Assembly (NCBI GenBank): GCA_002365865.1
Contig: DFAQ01000036.1
Span: 4,083 to 45,402, forward strand
Source of the DNA: Pelotomaculum sp. UBA3102
Lineage (GTDB): Bacteria > Bacillota > Desulfotomaculia > Desulfotomaculales > Pelotomaculaceae
Length of the DNA stretch: 41,320 nt
Reading direction: 5' to 3'
Below the pieces are notes generated by a model that was not told where the DNA came from, ran no database searches, and was given only the letters and a program-made list of their open reading frames with translations. Within the stretch, counting starts at the first letter, position 1; each line of letters opens with the position of its first letter. A program made the position numbers and the translations under genes. Shown one piece after another: positions 31,104 through 39,939 of the stretch.

Positions 31104-32426
31104 ATGGTCCTGAAGTGGCTTTACCCGGGAATGAAAATAAAGCGGTGGTTGTCCCTCGCTTTATTCGGGCTGTTACTGGCCGCCCTGGGAGTAGACCTCT
31201 TAATAGAAGGAAGATTACTGGGAGAATTTGCCGCCTCCATGCGCCGCCTGGAAACCATGATTTTCGGCGGTGACTACCTCCGGGCGGCCGGTTTTATAAT
31301 TATTTTCCTGGGCTTTTCTATAATGGCGGCCGGTCTTTTAAAGGTTTTTTACTCCATAGCGGGAGCACTGGCACCGGAGAAGGAGGGCCGGGCGGCCGAA
31401 ATTATTTATAACCGGCACAGCCTGAAGCGGGGGCCGAAGATAGTGGTCATCGGCGGCGGCACGGGCATTTCTGTTCTCCTGCGGGGCTTGAAAGAGTATA
31501 CCAGCAACCTTACTGCCATTGTCACCGTTGCCGACGACGGAGGCAGTTCCGGTCGCCTCAGGGGTGAACTGGGCATCCTGCCGCCCGGCGATATCCGGAA
31601 CTGTCTCGCGGCGCTGGCCGACAAAGAACCCTTGATGGAGGAACTGCTGCAATACCGTTTTTCAACCGGTGAGCTCGCGGGTCACAGCATGGGCAACCTG
31701 CTCCTGGCGGCCCTGGCCGACATGACCGGGAGGTTTGACCGGGCGGTAAGAAGCATGAACCGGGTCCTGGCCATCCGCGGCCAGGTGCTGCCTGCAACTT
31801 TAACCGATGTAAATCTGTATGCCGAAATGGAGGACGGTACGGTAATCCAGGGCGAATCCAATATTTCCCGTACCTGTGGGTCCGGACGGATTAAAAGGGT
31901 AGGTCTGAAGCCTTCCCGCTGCTTGCCCCTGCCCGAAGCACTAACGGCCATCAGTGAAGCCGATGCGGTTGTCCTGGGGCCGGGCAGTCTTTATACGAGT
32001 ATTATTCCCAACCTCCTGGTCGGGGGCGTTCCGCGGGTACTGTCCAAAACCGGGGCTGTTAAGATTTATGTTTGCAATGTCATGACCCAGCCGGGAGAAA
32101 CCGGGGGGTTCAGTGCTTCCGACCACCTGCGTGCGATTATTGCCCATGCCGGCAGGTTTATTGATTATGCTATCCTCAATACCGGGCCGGTGCCGCCAAA
32201 ATTGCGCGCCCGCTACCGGCAGGAGGGGGCCGATCCCGTTGCGGCGGACTTTGAGGCGGTGGAAAAACTCGGGGTGAAAGCGATTGGGGAAGACCTGGTG
32301 CACCAGAACGAAGTCGTGCGCCATAATCCCCAAAAATTGGCCCAGGCGGTTTTGCGTTTGGTTTTTTTATCCCGGGAACAACACGAGAAGACAAGATTCT
32401 TAAACGGGAGCAGGTTTATTGATTAA
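31104..32426 (+). CDS. yvcK: YvcK/CofD-like gluconeogenesis and morphology factor with membrane anchor
   Basis: YvcK binds UDP-GlcNAc in Bacillus and Mycobacterium and is needed for growth on gluconeogenic carbon and for normal cell shape. The 440-residue product has the family core from about residue 110: VVIGGGTGISVLLRGLKEYT, VTVADDGGSSGRLR, GILPPGDIRNCLAAL, ELAGHSMGNLLLAAL, and ADAVVLGPGSLYTSIIPNLLV. Unlike the roughly 320-residue Bacillus protein, it carries an N-terminal extension with two hydrophobic segments (LSLALFGLLLAALGVDLLI, FIIIFLGFSIMAAGLLKVF). The start is ATG 31104 with TTAGGGG upstream. A terminator follows. Confidence 0.93.
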   Translation: MVLKWLYPGMKIKRWLSLALFGLLLAALGVDLLIEGRLLGEFAASMRRLETMIFGGDYLRAAGFIIIFLGFSIMAAGLLKVFYSIAGALAPEKEGRAAEIIYNRHSLKRGPKIVVIGGGTGISVLLRGLKEYTSNLTAIVTVADDGGSSGRLRGELGILPPGDIRNCLAALADKEPLMEELLQYRFSTGELAGHSMGNLLLAALADMTGRFDRAVRSMNRVLAIRGQVLPATLTDVNLYAEMEDGTVIQGESNISRTCGSGRIKRVGLKPSRCLPLPEALTAISEADAVVLGPGSLYTSIIPNLLVGGVPRVLSKTGAVKIYVCNVMTQPGETGGFSASDHLRAIIAHAGRFIDYAILNTGPVPPKLRARYRQEGADPVAADFEAVEKLGVKAIGEDLVHQNEVVRHNPQKLAQAVLRLVFLSREQHEKTRFLNGSRFID

Positions 32427-32465
32427 ATTTTAAAAAATGGATTAGACTATTGGTTGTAGTTGATT

Positions 32466-32491
32466 ACGGCGGGACCATCCCTGCCGTTTTT
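32466..32491 (+). terminator. rapZ-yvcK terminator
   Basis: ACGGC and GGGA (32466-32474) pair with TCCC and GCCGT (32478-32487) with one bulged T; five T follow (32487-32491). The whiA -10 starts five bases later. Confidence 0.6.
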
Positions 32492-32492
32492 G

Positions 32493-32501
32493 TGGTATAA
32501 T
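32493..32501 (+). promoter_or_regulatory. whiA promoter -10 (extended)
   Basis: TGGTATAAT gives an extended -10 with a perfect TATAAT at 32496-32501. The -35 would lie in the preceding terminator stem and is not recognisable. Confidence 0.5.
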
Positions 32502-32528
32502 ATATGCAAGGGAAAGAAGGGTTCCGGT

Positions 32529-33470
32529 TTGTCCTTTTCAACTGTGACCAAAAACGAGCTGGCACGCGTCACGGGACAGCGGCCTTGCTGCCGCCTGGCT
32601 GAACTGGCGGCCCTGGTCAAGATGGATGGTAGCATTCAGATCGGTCGCGGGCAGGTGGCACTGAACATTATCAACGAAAATGCAGCAGTGGCAAGAAAGA
32701 TATTTTCACTGGTAAAAGATGTTTTCGGACTCCAGACGGAGGTGTTGGTGCAGCGGAAGACCCGGCTTCGTAAAAACAATGTCTACCTGGTGCGGATACT
32801 GCCCTGGCAGGAAATGCGCGAGGTTTTGAGACGACTGGGGATGATAGACGACGGGGGGCAGCTTCAGGATGCCGCGCCTGTTGACCTGGTCCGGCGTGTA
32901 TGTTGCCGCCGGGCCTATTTGAGAGGGGCTTTTCTTGGAGGCGGTTCGGTGAACAGTCCCTCGGGAACTTACCACCTGGAAGTAATAACCGGAGTTGAAA
33001 GGTTAGCGCAGGATATAAGCAGGATGATGAAGAAGTTCTGTCTCAAAGCCAGGGTGAGCCGTCGGAAAAACTGGTACGTGGTTTATCTCAAGGAAAGCGA
33101 GCAAATAGTTAATTTTTTAAGTATTATCGGTGCTCATTCGGCCCGGTTGAAGTTTGAAAACACCAGGATTTATAAGAACATGCGCAACCAGGTTAACCGC
33201 CTGGTCAACTGCGAGACGGCCAACCTGAATAAGACTGTAGACGCCGCCTTGCGGCAGGTGGATAATATTGTTTTGATCAGGGATACCGTCGGGTTGTCCC
33301 ACATTTCGGAAAGTCTCAGGGAGGCCGCGGAACTGCGCTTAAAATACCCGGATGCCAGCCTGCGGGAACTTGGGGATATGATGCGGCCGCGCCTGGGTAA
33401 ATCCGGCGTTAACCACCGCTTGAGGAAGCTGGAAGATATTGCCGAAAAGGTGCGGTCCGGTAAGCTGTAA
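32529..33470 (+). CDS. whiA: DNA-binding protein WhiA
   Basis: WhiA is needed for sporulation in Streptomyces and affects division and chromosome segregation in Bacillus. The 313-residue product has the N-terminal degenerate LAGLIDADG homing-endonuclease-like fold (RLAELAALVKMDGSIQIGRG and RAYLRGAFLGGGSVNSPSG) and a C-terminal helix-turn-helix (LRLKYPDASLRELGDMM, LGKSGVNHRLRKLEDIAEKV). I chose TTG 32529, seven bases after AAGAAGGG; a longer frame starting at 32460 would run through the terminator and promoter. In B. subtilis crh follows; here no HPr-like gene does. Confidence 0.96.
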   Translation: MSFSTVTKNELARVTGQRPCCRLAELAALVKMDGSIQIGRGQVALNIINENAAVARKIFSLVKDVFGLQTEVLVQRKTRLRKNNVYLVRILPWQEMREVLRRLGMIDDGGQLQDAAPVDLVRRVCCRRAYLRGAFLGGGSVNSPSGTYHLEVITGVERLAQDISRMMKKFCLKARVSRRKNWYVVYLKESEQIVNFLSIIGAHSARLKFENTRIYKNMRNQVNRLVNCETANLNKTVDAALRQVDNIVLIRDTVGLSHISESLREAAELRLKYPDASLRELGDMMRPRLGKSGVNHRLRKLEDIAEKVRSGKL

Positions 33471-33637
33471 AAGTGGTAATACGGTAAAAATTTGCAGAAC
33501 TGCCGGGCGGAATAATTTTTTGATGTATATTGTTGGATACCGGTGGGACAGGCAGGAAAACAGTCGGGTTTTTAGAGAGTTTATTAAGAGTGCCGGAAAA
33601 TCATAAAACATCTTCCTTATTTTAAGGAGTGAACGCA

Positions 33638-35056
33638 ATGCGTTTGGGTTATGAATTGAATATCGAGCAAACGCAAAAATTGATCATGACCCCCGAATTG
33701 CGGCAGGCGATTACGATACTGCAACTTTCTTCAATAGAACTTTCCACATATATCGAACAACAACTCCTGGAGAATCCTTTGCTTGAATTACGCGAGGACG
33801 AATCTTTGAGAGAAGAGGAGCATGCCGACCAGGAAAAGCAAATCGAATCAGAAGAAAAACCATTAAATAGTGAAATAGATTGGGAAGAATATTTTCAGGA
33901 CAGCAGCGACCTGGGGACGGTTTACCGGGAAAGAAATCCGGAACAACAGCCGGATTACAGTTATGAGAATTTTCTTTTCCAGACTCCCACGTTGTCCGAA
34001 CATCTCATGCAACAATTGATTCTAAGCCCTTGCCGGTGCCGGGATAAGACGATCGGGGAGTATTTGATCGGGAACATCGATGAAAACGGTTATCTCCGGG
34101 TTTCGCTGCAGGAAGCTTCATTTCATCTGGCAGCGGACATCTCCGAAATAGCGACGATTTTAAAGATCATTCAAAGTTTTGACCCGCCCGGGGTCGGTGC
34201 CAGAAGCCTGCTGGAGTGCCTTTTAATCCAGGTTAAACAATTGGGCATAAAAAATGAACTGCTTAATAAAATAATAGAAAATCACCTTGCCGACCTGGCC
34301 AAGGGCAAACTGAACCGGATTTCCCAGGAATTGGGTGTTACCGTGCAGAAAGTGCAGGAAGCGGCTGATATTTTAAAAACCCTGGATCCCAAGCCGGGCC
34401 GTAATTTTTCCAGTTTTAACGACACCCGTTATATTGTACCTGATATCGTTCTGGAAAAAGTAGACGGGGAATATATTATCCTGGTTAATGATGTTTCCAT
34501 TCCCCGGGTTACCATTAACTCAACCTATCGTTCCGTGTTGTCCAAGGATAAAAATTACGATACCAGGACCCGGCGTTTCGTGGAAAGCAAGCTTAACGCC
34601 GCCGCCTGGTTAATCAGGAGTATTGAGCAAAGGCGGCTTACCTTATACAAGGTAGCGAACTGCTTAGTTAAACTGCAAAGAGATTTTTTAGATCACGGTG
34701 TCAAGTATTTAAAACCGCTCAACCTGAAAACAGTGGCCGGGATTGTCGGGTTGCACGAGTCTACTGTCAGCAGGGCCACCTCCAATAAGTACATCCAGAC
34801 TCCCCAGGGCGTTTTTGAAATGAAGTACTTTTTTTCGAACGGTTTAAGCAATATCACCGGTACCATGACTTCGGCCGAGAGCATCAAAAAAATGCTTCAG
34901 GAGATTGTGGCCGGTGAAGATGCCACGGTGCCGATAAACGACCAAAAAATATCCGAACTTTTCAGGAGGAAAGGAATTAAGATTTCCAGGCGGACAGTGG
35001 CAAAATACCGTGGTGAACTGGGCATACCGCCGATTCGTAAGAGAAAAAGGTATTAG
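33638..35056 (+). CDS. rpoN: RNA polymerase sigma-54 factor
   Basis: The 472-residue protein is a full-length sigma-54. Region I (ELNIEQTQKLIMTPELRQAI onward, Gln- and Leu-rich) contacts activators. An acidic region follows (about 50-100), then the core-binding domain (TPTLSEHLMQQLILSPCRCRDKTIGEYLIGNID, as a region), a helix-turn-helix (TVAGIVGLHESTVSRATSNKYIQTP), and the C-terminal RpoN box in ISRRTVAKYRGELGIPP, which reads the -24 element. ATG 33638 is well spaced from TAAGGAGTGA at 33623-33632. It sits where cggR, the glycolytic repressor, stands in Bacillus, directly before gap. No sigma-54 activator gene is in the window. Confidence 0.97.
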   Translation: MRLGYELNIEQTQKLIMTPELRQAITILQLSSIELSTYIEQQLLENPLLELREDESLREEEHADQEKQIESEEKPLNSEIDWEEYFQDSSDLGTVYRERNPEQQPDYSYENFLFQTPTLSEHLMQQLILSPCRCRDKTIGEYLIGNIDENGYLRVSLQEASFHLAADISEIATILKIIQSFDPPGVGARSLLECLLIQVKQLGIKNELLNKIIENHLADLAKGKLNRISQELGVTVQKVQEAADILKTLDPKPGRNFSSFNDTRYIVPDIVLEKVDGEYIILVNDVSIPRVTINSTYRSVLSKDKNYDTRTRRFVESKLNAAAWLIRSIEQRRLTLYKVANCLVKLQRDFLDHGVKYLKPLNLKTVAGIVGLHESTVSRATSNKYIQTPQGVFEMKYFFSNGLSNITGTMTSAESIKKMLQEIVAGEDATVPINDQKISELFRRKGIKISRRTVAKYRGELGIPPIRKRKRY

Positions 35057-35078
35057 AAAAGAATCCGGTTTCATTTTC

Positions 35079-35112
35079 AAGGGGTACTGGCAAAAAGTCG
35101 GTACCTCTTTTA
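35079..35112 (+). terminator. Possible terminator between rpoN and gap
   Basis: AAGGGGTAC (35079-35087) pairs over nine positions, with one G-U, with GTACCTCTT (35101-35109), across a 13-base loop; two more T follow. It would separate rpoN from the glycolytic operon, or attenuate readthrough. Confidence 0.45.
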
Positions 35113-35213
35113 ATTTGCCGAATGTTGGCAGTATTGAAGGAACTTTTTGGCCGGTGGAGAATAGGGTATTAGTATGCACAAATAACATAGAAAACAGTTA
35201 ATAAGGTATACTA

Positions 35214-36266
35214 ATGAAAGGAGTGGGTAGCACTAATGGGGTGAAAATAGGGATTAACGGTCTTGGCCGGATTGGTCGCGATGTTTTAAGAGGCGCGTTG
35301 AAACACCCCGAACTGGAAGTTGTGGCGGTTAACCATAAGTCCAGAAGGATCCCGGTCACCGAAGACTATGCCCAGTCTGTCGCACATATGATTAAATATG
35401 ATTCCATCCACGGTATTTTCGATCTCGATGTTTCCTATGAAGGGGACGATGTTCTGGTTAACGGCCGGAGAATCAAACTTTTGGCAGAAGGGGACCCGGC
35501 GCTCCTGCCGTGGAAAGAATATGAGGTTGATATAGTTATTGAGTCTACCGGCAGGTTTAGAGTTCCCGAGGAGGCGGCGAGACACCTGGATGCCGGTGCG
35601 AAGAAAGTGATCTTAACGGCTCCGGCCAGGGGGGAGTGCCCCACGGTAGTGATGGGGGTGAACCATGAAGCATACGATCCTGAGACGCACCATGTCGTTT
35701 CGAACGCTTCCTGCACTACCAACTGCCTGGCGCCCGTGGCCAAAGTCCTGCACGAGAATTTCGGCATCGTCAAGGGACTGATGACCACCGTTCACGCCTA
35801 TACCAACGACCAGCAGCTTTTAGATATGCCGCACCGCGATATGAGGCGGGCCAGGGCGGCCAACCTGTCAATAATTCCCACCACTACCGGAGCGGCCAAA
35901 GCGGTGGCGCTGGTGTTGCCCGGGTTAAAAGGCAAACTTAACGGTTTTGCCTTGCGGGTGCCTACACCCAATGTTTCCGTAGTAGACCTGGTAGTGGAGC
36001 TGGAAAAGTCTGCCGGCGCGGATGAAATCAACCGTGCGTTTAAAGAAGCTTCAGAGGGGTACTTAAAAGGGATTATGGAGTACTGTGAATTGCCTCTGGT
36101 TTCCGTCGATTTCAACGGGAACCCGCACTCGTCAATAATTGACGCCACTTCCACTATGGTGCTCAAAGAAAACCTGGCCAAGGTGATTGCCTGGTACGAC
36201 AATGAATGGGGATATTCGCAAAGGATCCTGGATTTAGCTGCTTATATGGCTGCAAAGGGATTTTAA
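35214..36266 (+). CDS. gap: Glyceraldehyde-3-phosphate dehydrogenase, type I
   Basis: The enzyme oxidises glyceraldehyde-3-phosphate to 1,3-bisphosphoglycerate. The 350-residue product has the Rossmann INGLGRIGRDVLRGAL start, the catalytic Cys167 in SNASCTTNCLAPVAKVL, the substrate loop TVHAYTNDQQLLDMPHRDMRRARAA, and the C-terminal WYDNEWGYSQRILDLA. After the second beta strand the usual NAD-selecting Asp is replaced: the sequence reads VAVNHKSRR (His41 with Lys42, Arg44, Arg45), which may allow NADP binding. ATG 35214 has TAAGGT eight bases upstream. It is the first gene of gap-pgk-tpiA-gpmI-eno. Confidence 0.96.
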   Translation: MKGVGSTNGVKIGINGLGRIGRDVLRGALKHPELEVVAVNHKSRRIPVTEDYAQSVAHMIKYDSIHGIFDLDVSYEGDDVLVNGRRIKLLAEGDPALLPWKEYEVDIVIESTGRFRVPEEAARHLDAGAKKVILTAPARGECPTVVMGVNHEAYDPETHHVVSNASCTTNCLAPVAKVLHENFGIVKGLMTTVHAYTNDQQLLDMPHRDMRRARAANLSIIPTTTGAAKAVALVLPGLKGKLNGFALRVPTPNVSVVDLVVELEKSAGADEINRAFKEASEGYLKGIMEYCELPLVSVDFNGNPHSSIIDATSTMVLKENLAKVIAWYDNEWGYSQRILDLAAYMAAKGF

Positions 36267-36316
36267 GTCGTTGATTTCAAGTCGTTATTGAAACTTTACA
36301 AAAGAGGTGTAGGTAC

Positions 36317-37501
36317 TTGGTAAAAAAGACATTAAGGGATATTGATACGGCGGGCAAGCGGGTCCTGGTCCGGGTAGATTTCAACGTGCCTATTAACGGG
36401 AGCGGCAATGTGACTGACGATAACCGGCTCAGAACCGCCCTGCCCACGATTAACTACCTCGTTGAAAATAAGGCTAAAGTCATTCTCGTCTCACACCTCG
36501 GGCGGCCCAAGGGTAAAGTAGTGGAAAAATATAAAATGGACCCGGTGGCAGAGAGCCTGTCCGGCTTAATGGGCCGGCGGGTGGTGAAGGTGGATGATTG
36601 TGTGGGAGAAGTCACCAAAAATGCTGTTGCCGGGATGAAGGAAGGTGACGTGCTCCTCCTGGAGAATGTCCGCTTTCACCCGGAAGAAGAAAAAAACGAT
36701 GCCGGTTTTGCCCGCCGGCTGGCAGAACCGGCCGAAGTTTTTGTCAATGATGCCTTCGGTGCGGCTCACCGCGCTCATGCTTCCACCACGGGGGTGGCAA
36801 GGTTTTTGCCCGCCGTGGCGGGGTTTTTAATGGAAAAGGAATTGGAGGCGCTGGGCGGGATCCTTGAGGCGCCCGGGCGGCCGTTTGCGGCGGTGATCGG
36901 TGGGGCCAAGGTTTCAGACAAGATAAATTTTCTGTCCAGTCTGTTGCAAAAAGTTGACCTGCTCATTATCGGCGGCGGCATGGCCAATACCTTCCTTGCC
37001 GCCCAGGGATACGATGTGGGCAAATCTTTGCTGGAGGCCGACAAGGCCGGCCTGGCAAAAGAAATAATCAAAGAAGCCGGCGACCGGGGCGTGAAATTTC
37101 TGTTGCCCGTCGATGTTGTTGCCGCTAAAGAAGCGGCACCGGGTGCCGCGCGGGTGACTGTAACCGTGGACCAGATTCCGCCGGATTATATGGTGCTTGA
37201 TATCGGACCGAAAACAGTGGCATATTTTACCGAAGCCTTGAAAAACGCCAAAACGGTATTTTGGAACGGACCTATAGGCGTGTTTGAAATAGAAGATTTT
37301 TCCAGAGGGACGAAAGCTGTTGCCAGGGCACTCGCCGGGATTGACGCCGTTACCGTTATAGGAGGCGGTGATTCGGTCGCGGCGGTGCGTGATGCCGGGG
37401 TGGCAGATAAGATGACCCATAATTCCACCGGCGGCGGCGCGTCCTTGAAATTTCTGGAGGGGAAACAACTGCCGGGGGTGGCTGCGCTCCTGGACAGGTA
37501 A
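36317..37501 (+). CDS. pgk: Phosphoglycerate kinase
   Basis: The kinase transfers phosphate from 1,3-bisphosphoglycerate to ADP. The 394-residue protein is of normal length. It has the N-terminal RVLVRVDFNVPI signature, the substrate-binding LVSHLGRPKG, LLLENVRFHPEEEKND and AFGAAHRAHASTTG segments, and the nucleotide-binding FWNGPIGVFEIEDFSRGT and VIGGGDSVAAV in the C-terminal half. The start is TTG 36317 after AGAGGTGT. It lies 50 bases from gap and 16 bases from tpiA, within one operon. Confidence 0.98.
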   Translation: MVKKTLRDIDTAGKRVLVRVDFNVPINGSGNVTDDNRLRTALPTINYLVENKAKVILVSHLGRPKGKVVEKYKMDPVAESLSGLMGRRVVKVDDCVGEVTKNAVAGMKEGDVLLLENVRFHPEEEKNDAGFARRLAEPAEVFVNDAFGAAHRAHASTTGVARFLPAVAGFLMEKELEALGGILEAPGRPFAAVIGGAKVSDKINFLSSLLQKVDLLIIGGGMANTFLAAQGYDVGKSLLEADKAGLAKEIIKEAGDRGVKFLLPVDVVAAKEAAPGAARVTVTVDQIPPDYMVLDIGPKTVAYFTEALKNAKTVFWNGPIGVFEIEDFSRGTKAVARALAGIDAVTVIGGGDSVAAVRDAGVADKMTHNSTGGGASLKFLEGKQLPGVAALLDR

Positions 37502-37517
37502 GACGGGGGGAGATAGA

Positions 37518-38285
37518 TTGTCTCGCAGGCCGATTATAGCGGGTAACTGGAAGATGCACAAGACCATAGCGGAGGCAGTTGACTTCGCGCGTAATTTGAA
37601 ACCGGCCCTGGCGGGAGTGCGCGGCAGGGTGGAAGTGGCGGTGTGCCCTGCCTTTACGGCCCTGGCAGGCGTGGCAGAGGTTCTGCAGGACACGGAGATC
37701 GCGGTGGGTGCCCAGGACGTGCACTGGGAAGAAAGCGGTGCCTTTACGGGGGAAGTCTCACCGGCTATGCTTAAGGACGCCGGTTGCCGTTATGTTATTG
37801 CCGGTCATTCCGAGCGCAGGCAGCTTTTCGGAGAAACCAGCGGGAATGTCAATCGCAAGGTGAAGGCCGTCCTGTCCCACGGGCTGATTCCGGTTATGTG
37901 CGTCGGTGAAACCCTGGCAGAACGGGAAGCCGGTATAACTGAAGAGGTGGTGCGCACCCAGACTGGGGCCGGCCTGGACGGTCTTGCGCCGGAACAGGTG
38001 GCCGCCATGGTGATTGCTTACGAGCCGGTGTGGGCGATTGGTACGGGAAGGAATGCCTCCGAAGAAGATGCGCAGCAGGTTACCGGATATATCAGGGGCT
38101 TGGTGCGGGAATGGTACGGCAATACTGCGGCCGAAAGACTGCGTATCCAGTACGGCGGCAGCGTCAAGCCGGAAAATGCCGCCGGGCTGATGGCCATGCC
38201 CGATATCGACGGTGCCCTGGTCGGCGGCGCCAGTTTAAAAGTAGCGAGCTTTGTGGAAATAATAAAAGCTTCAGTGTTGAGTTGA
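37518..38285 (+). CDS. tpiA: Triosephosphate isomerase
   Basis: The enzyme interconverts dihydroxyacetone phosphate and glyceraldehyde-3-phosphate. The 255-residue product has the expected catalytic set: Lys in IAGNWKMHKT (near residue 11), His in VIAGHSERRQLFGE (near 99) and Glu in VIAYEPVWAIGTGRNA (near 171), with the phosphate-binding YGGSVKPENAAGL and DGALVGGASLK at the end. The start is TTG 37518, preceded by GGGGGGAGA, 16 bases after pgk. Confidence 0.98.
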   Translation: MSRRPIIAGNWKMHKTIAEAVDFARNLKPALAGVRGRVEVAVCPAFTALAGVAEVLQDTEIAVGAQDVHWEESGAFTGEVSPAMLKDAGCRYVIAGHSERRQLFGETSGNVNRKVKAVLSHGLIPVMCVGETLAEREAGITEEVVRTQTGAGLDGLAPEQVAAMVIAYEPVWAIGTGRNASEEDAQQVTGYIRGLVREWYGNTAAERLRIQYGGSVKPENAAGLMAMPDIDGALVGGASLKVASFVEIIKASVLS

Positions 38286-38323
38286 ATACATAGGTAAGTC
38301 ATTCAGACGGAAGGCATTTTAAT

Positions 38324-39904
38324 ATGCAGCATTTTTATAGTCAAAAAAGAAGGCCCCTGGTTCTGGTGGTTCTTGACGGGTGGGGATGGACCGAGCGGGT
38401 TGAAGGCAACGCTATCGCCCACGCCGAAACGCCTAATTTTGAAAGCTTTATCGCCAACTATCCGCACTGCTTGCTGTCGTGTTCCGGCGCAAGCGTGGGC
38501 CTCCCGGAAGGCCAGATGGGTAATTCCGAGGTGGGTCACCTGAACCTGGGCGCCGGCCGGATAGTGTACCAGGAACTGACCAGAATTTCGCGGGCAATCA
38601 GAGACGGCAGTTTCTTTAAGAATGAAGAACTGCTTAAAGCGGTGACTGCCGCTAAAAATAAAAATAAGTCCCTGCATTTAATCGGTCTTTTGTCGGACGG
38701 CGGGGTGCACAGCCATATCGACCACCTTTTTGCCCTCCTGGAGTTGGCCGCAAGGGAAAGCCTGCACCGGGTTTTCGTCCATGCCTTTCTGGACGGGCGT
38801 GACGTGCCGCCCGCCAACGCCGGGGAATATTTTGATTCTCTCAGGCAGAAGTTGGACGGGCTGGGTTGCGGGGCGGTGGCCGCGGTGATGGGCCGTTATT
38901 ACGCCATGGACAGGGACTGTCGCTGGGAGCGGACCGAGCGGGCATATAACGCCATGGTATACGGTGCGGGGATCCGGGCCCGGACCCCGGTCGAAGCGGT
39001 CAGGCTGGGATATGCCAGGGGTGAGACGGACGAATTTATTCAACCTACCGTTATCAGCAGCGGTGAAAACCGTCCGGTGGCCCAAGTGGCCGACGAAGAT
39101 GCGGTGATATTTTTTAATTTCCGGCCCGACCGGGCCCGGCAGATTACCAGAGCCTTTGTGGACCGGGACTTTGGTTGTTTCAACCGGGGAAAGGAACACC
39201 CGGCGGTACATTTTACCTGCATGACCCTTTATGACAAGACGATCGACGCCCCGGTAGCCTTCAAACACCAACTGCTGCACAACACGCTGGGGGAAGTGCT
39301 CAGTAACAACGGGTTGACCCAGCTCCGGCTTGCCGAGACGGAGAAATACGCCCACGTGACTTTTTTCTTTAACGGCGGCATAGAAGCACCCAACCCGGGA
39401 GAAGACCGGGTTTTGGTGCCCTCGCCCAAGGTGGCCACCTACGACCTCAAACCCGAGATGAGTGCCGTTGAAGTTACGGAAAAATTTTTGAAACATTTTC
39501 ATTCCGGCGAATACGGTGTAATTATTATGAATTACGCTAACGCCGATATGGTAGGTCATACCGGGGATATGAGCGCTGCGGTTAAGGCGGTGGAAACGGT
39601 GGACCGGTGCCTGGGAAGGGTGGCGGAGGCCGTGCTTGAGAAGGACGGCATCGTTCTGGTCACGGCCGACCACGGTAACGCGGACATGATGAAAGATGAA
39701 GAGGGGCGCGTTTATACCGCCCATACCGTCAACCCGGTTCCTTTGGTTTTGATTTCCAGGGATGCCCCCGGCATTGCCCTGCGGAACGGTGGCCTGGAAG
39801 ATGTGGCCCCGACCGTGCTTCATTTGCTGGGAATACGCCAACCGCCGGAAATGACAGGAACATCTTTGATTAATACCGGTCAACAAAGGGCAGGGTTACG
39901 GTAG
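38324..39904 (+). CDS. gpmI: Phosphoglycerate mutase, cofactor-independent
   Basis: This manganese-dependent enzyme of the alkaline phosphatase superfamily moves phosphate between C3 and C2 of glycerate. The 526-residue product has metal-binding DGWGW near residue 15 and the phosphorylated Ser near 62 in GQMGNSEVGHLNLGAGR. The phosphotransferase insertion carries HAFLDGRDVPP, and the C-terminal metal ligands are in NYANADMVGHTG and VTADHGNADMM. It is unrelated to the 2,3-bisphosphoglycerate-dependent mutase. The length is slightly above the usual 510. ATG 38324 has ACGGAAGG upstream. It lies between tpiA and eno as in Bacillus. Confidence 0.98.
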   Translation: MQHFYSQKRRPLVLVVLDGWGWTERVEGNAIAHAETPNFESFIANYPHCLLSCSGASVGLPEGQMGNSEVGHLNLGAGRIVYQELTRISRAIRDGSFFKNEELLKAVTAAKNKNKSLHLIGLLSDGGVHSHIDHLFALLELAARESLHRVFVHAFLDGRDVPPANAGEYFDSLRQKLDGLGCGAVAAVMGRYYAMDRDCRWERTERAYNAMVYGAGIRARTPVEAVRLGYARGETDEFIQPTVISSGENRPVAQVADEDAVIFFNFRPDRARQITRAFVDRDFGCFNRGKEHPAVHFTCMTLYDKTIDAPVAFKHQLLHNTLGEVLSNNGLTQLRLAETEKYAHVTFFFNGGIEAPNPGEDRVLVPSPKVATYDLKPEMSAVEVTEKFLKHFHSGEYGVIIMNYANADMVGHTGDMSAAVKAVETVDRCLGRVAEAVLEKDGIVLVTADHGNADMMKDEEGRVYTAHTVNPVPLVLISRDAPGIALRNGGLEDVAPTVLHLLGIRQPPEMTGTSLINTGQQRAGLR

Positions 39905-39939
39905 ACTGCCCCGAATAATGATTACGAGGAGGAGTATGT

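Noticed and set aside
33523..33606. 27-codon open frame between whiA and rpoN
   Set aside because: The only possible ribosome binding site is poor (GGGCGGA, about 11 bases away), and the peptide resembles nothing known to me.
38678..39886. Long minus-strand open frame (402 codons) opposite gpmI
   Set aside because: It is a shadow of the gpmI reading frame, rich in His, Arg and Gln, without any domain pattern.
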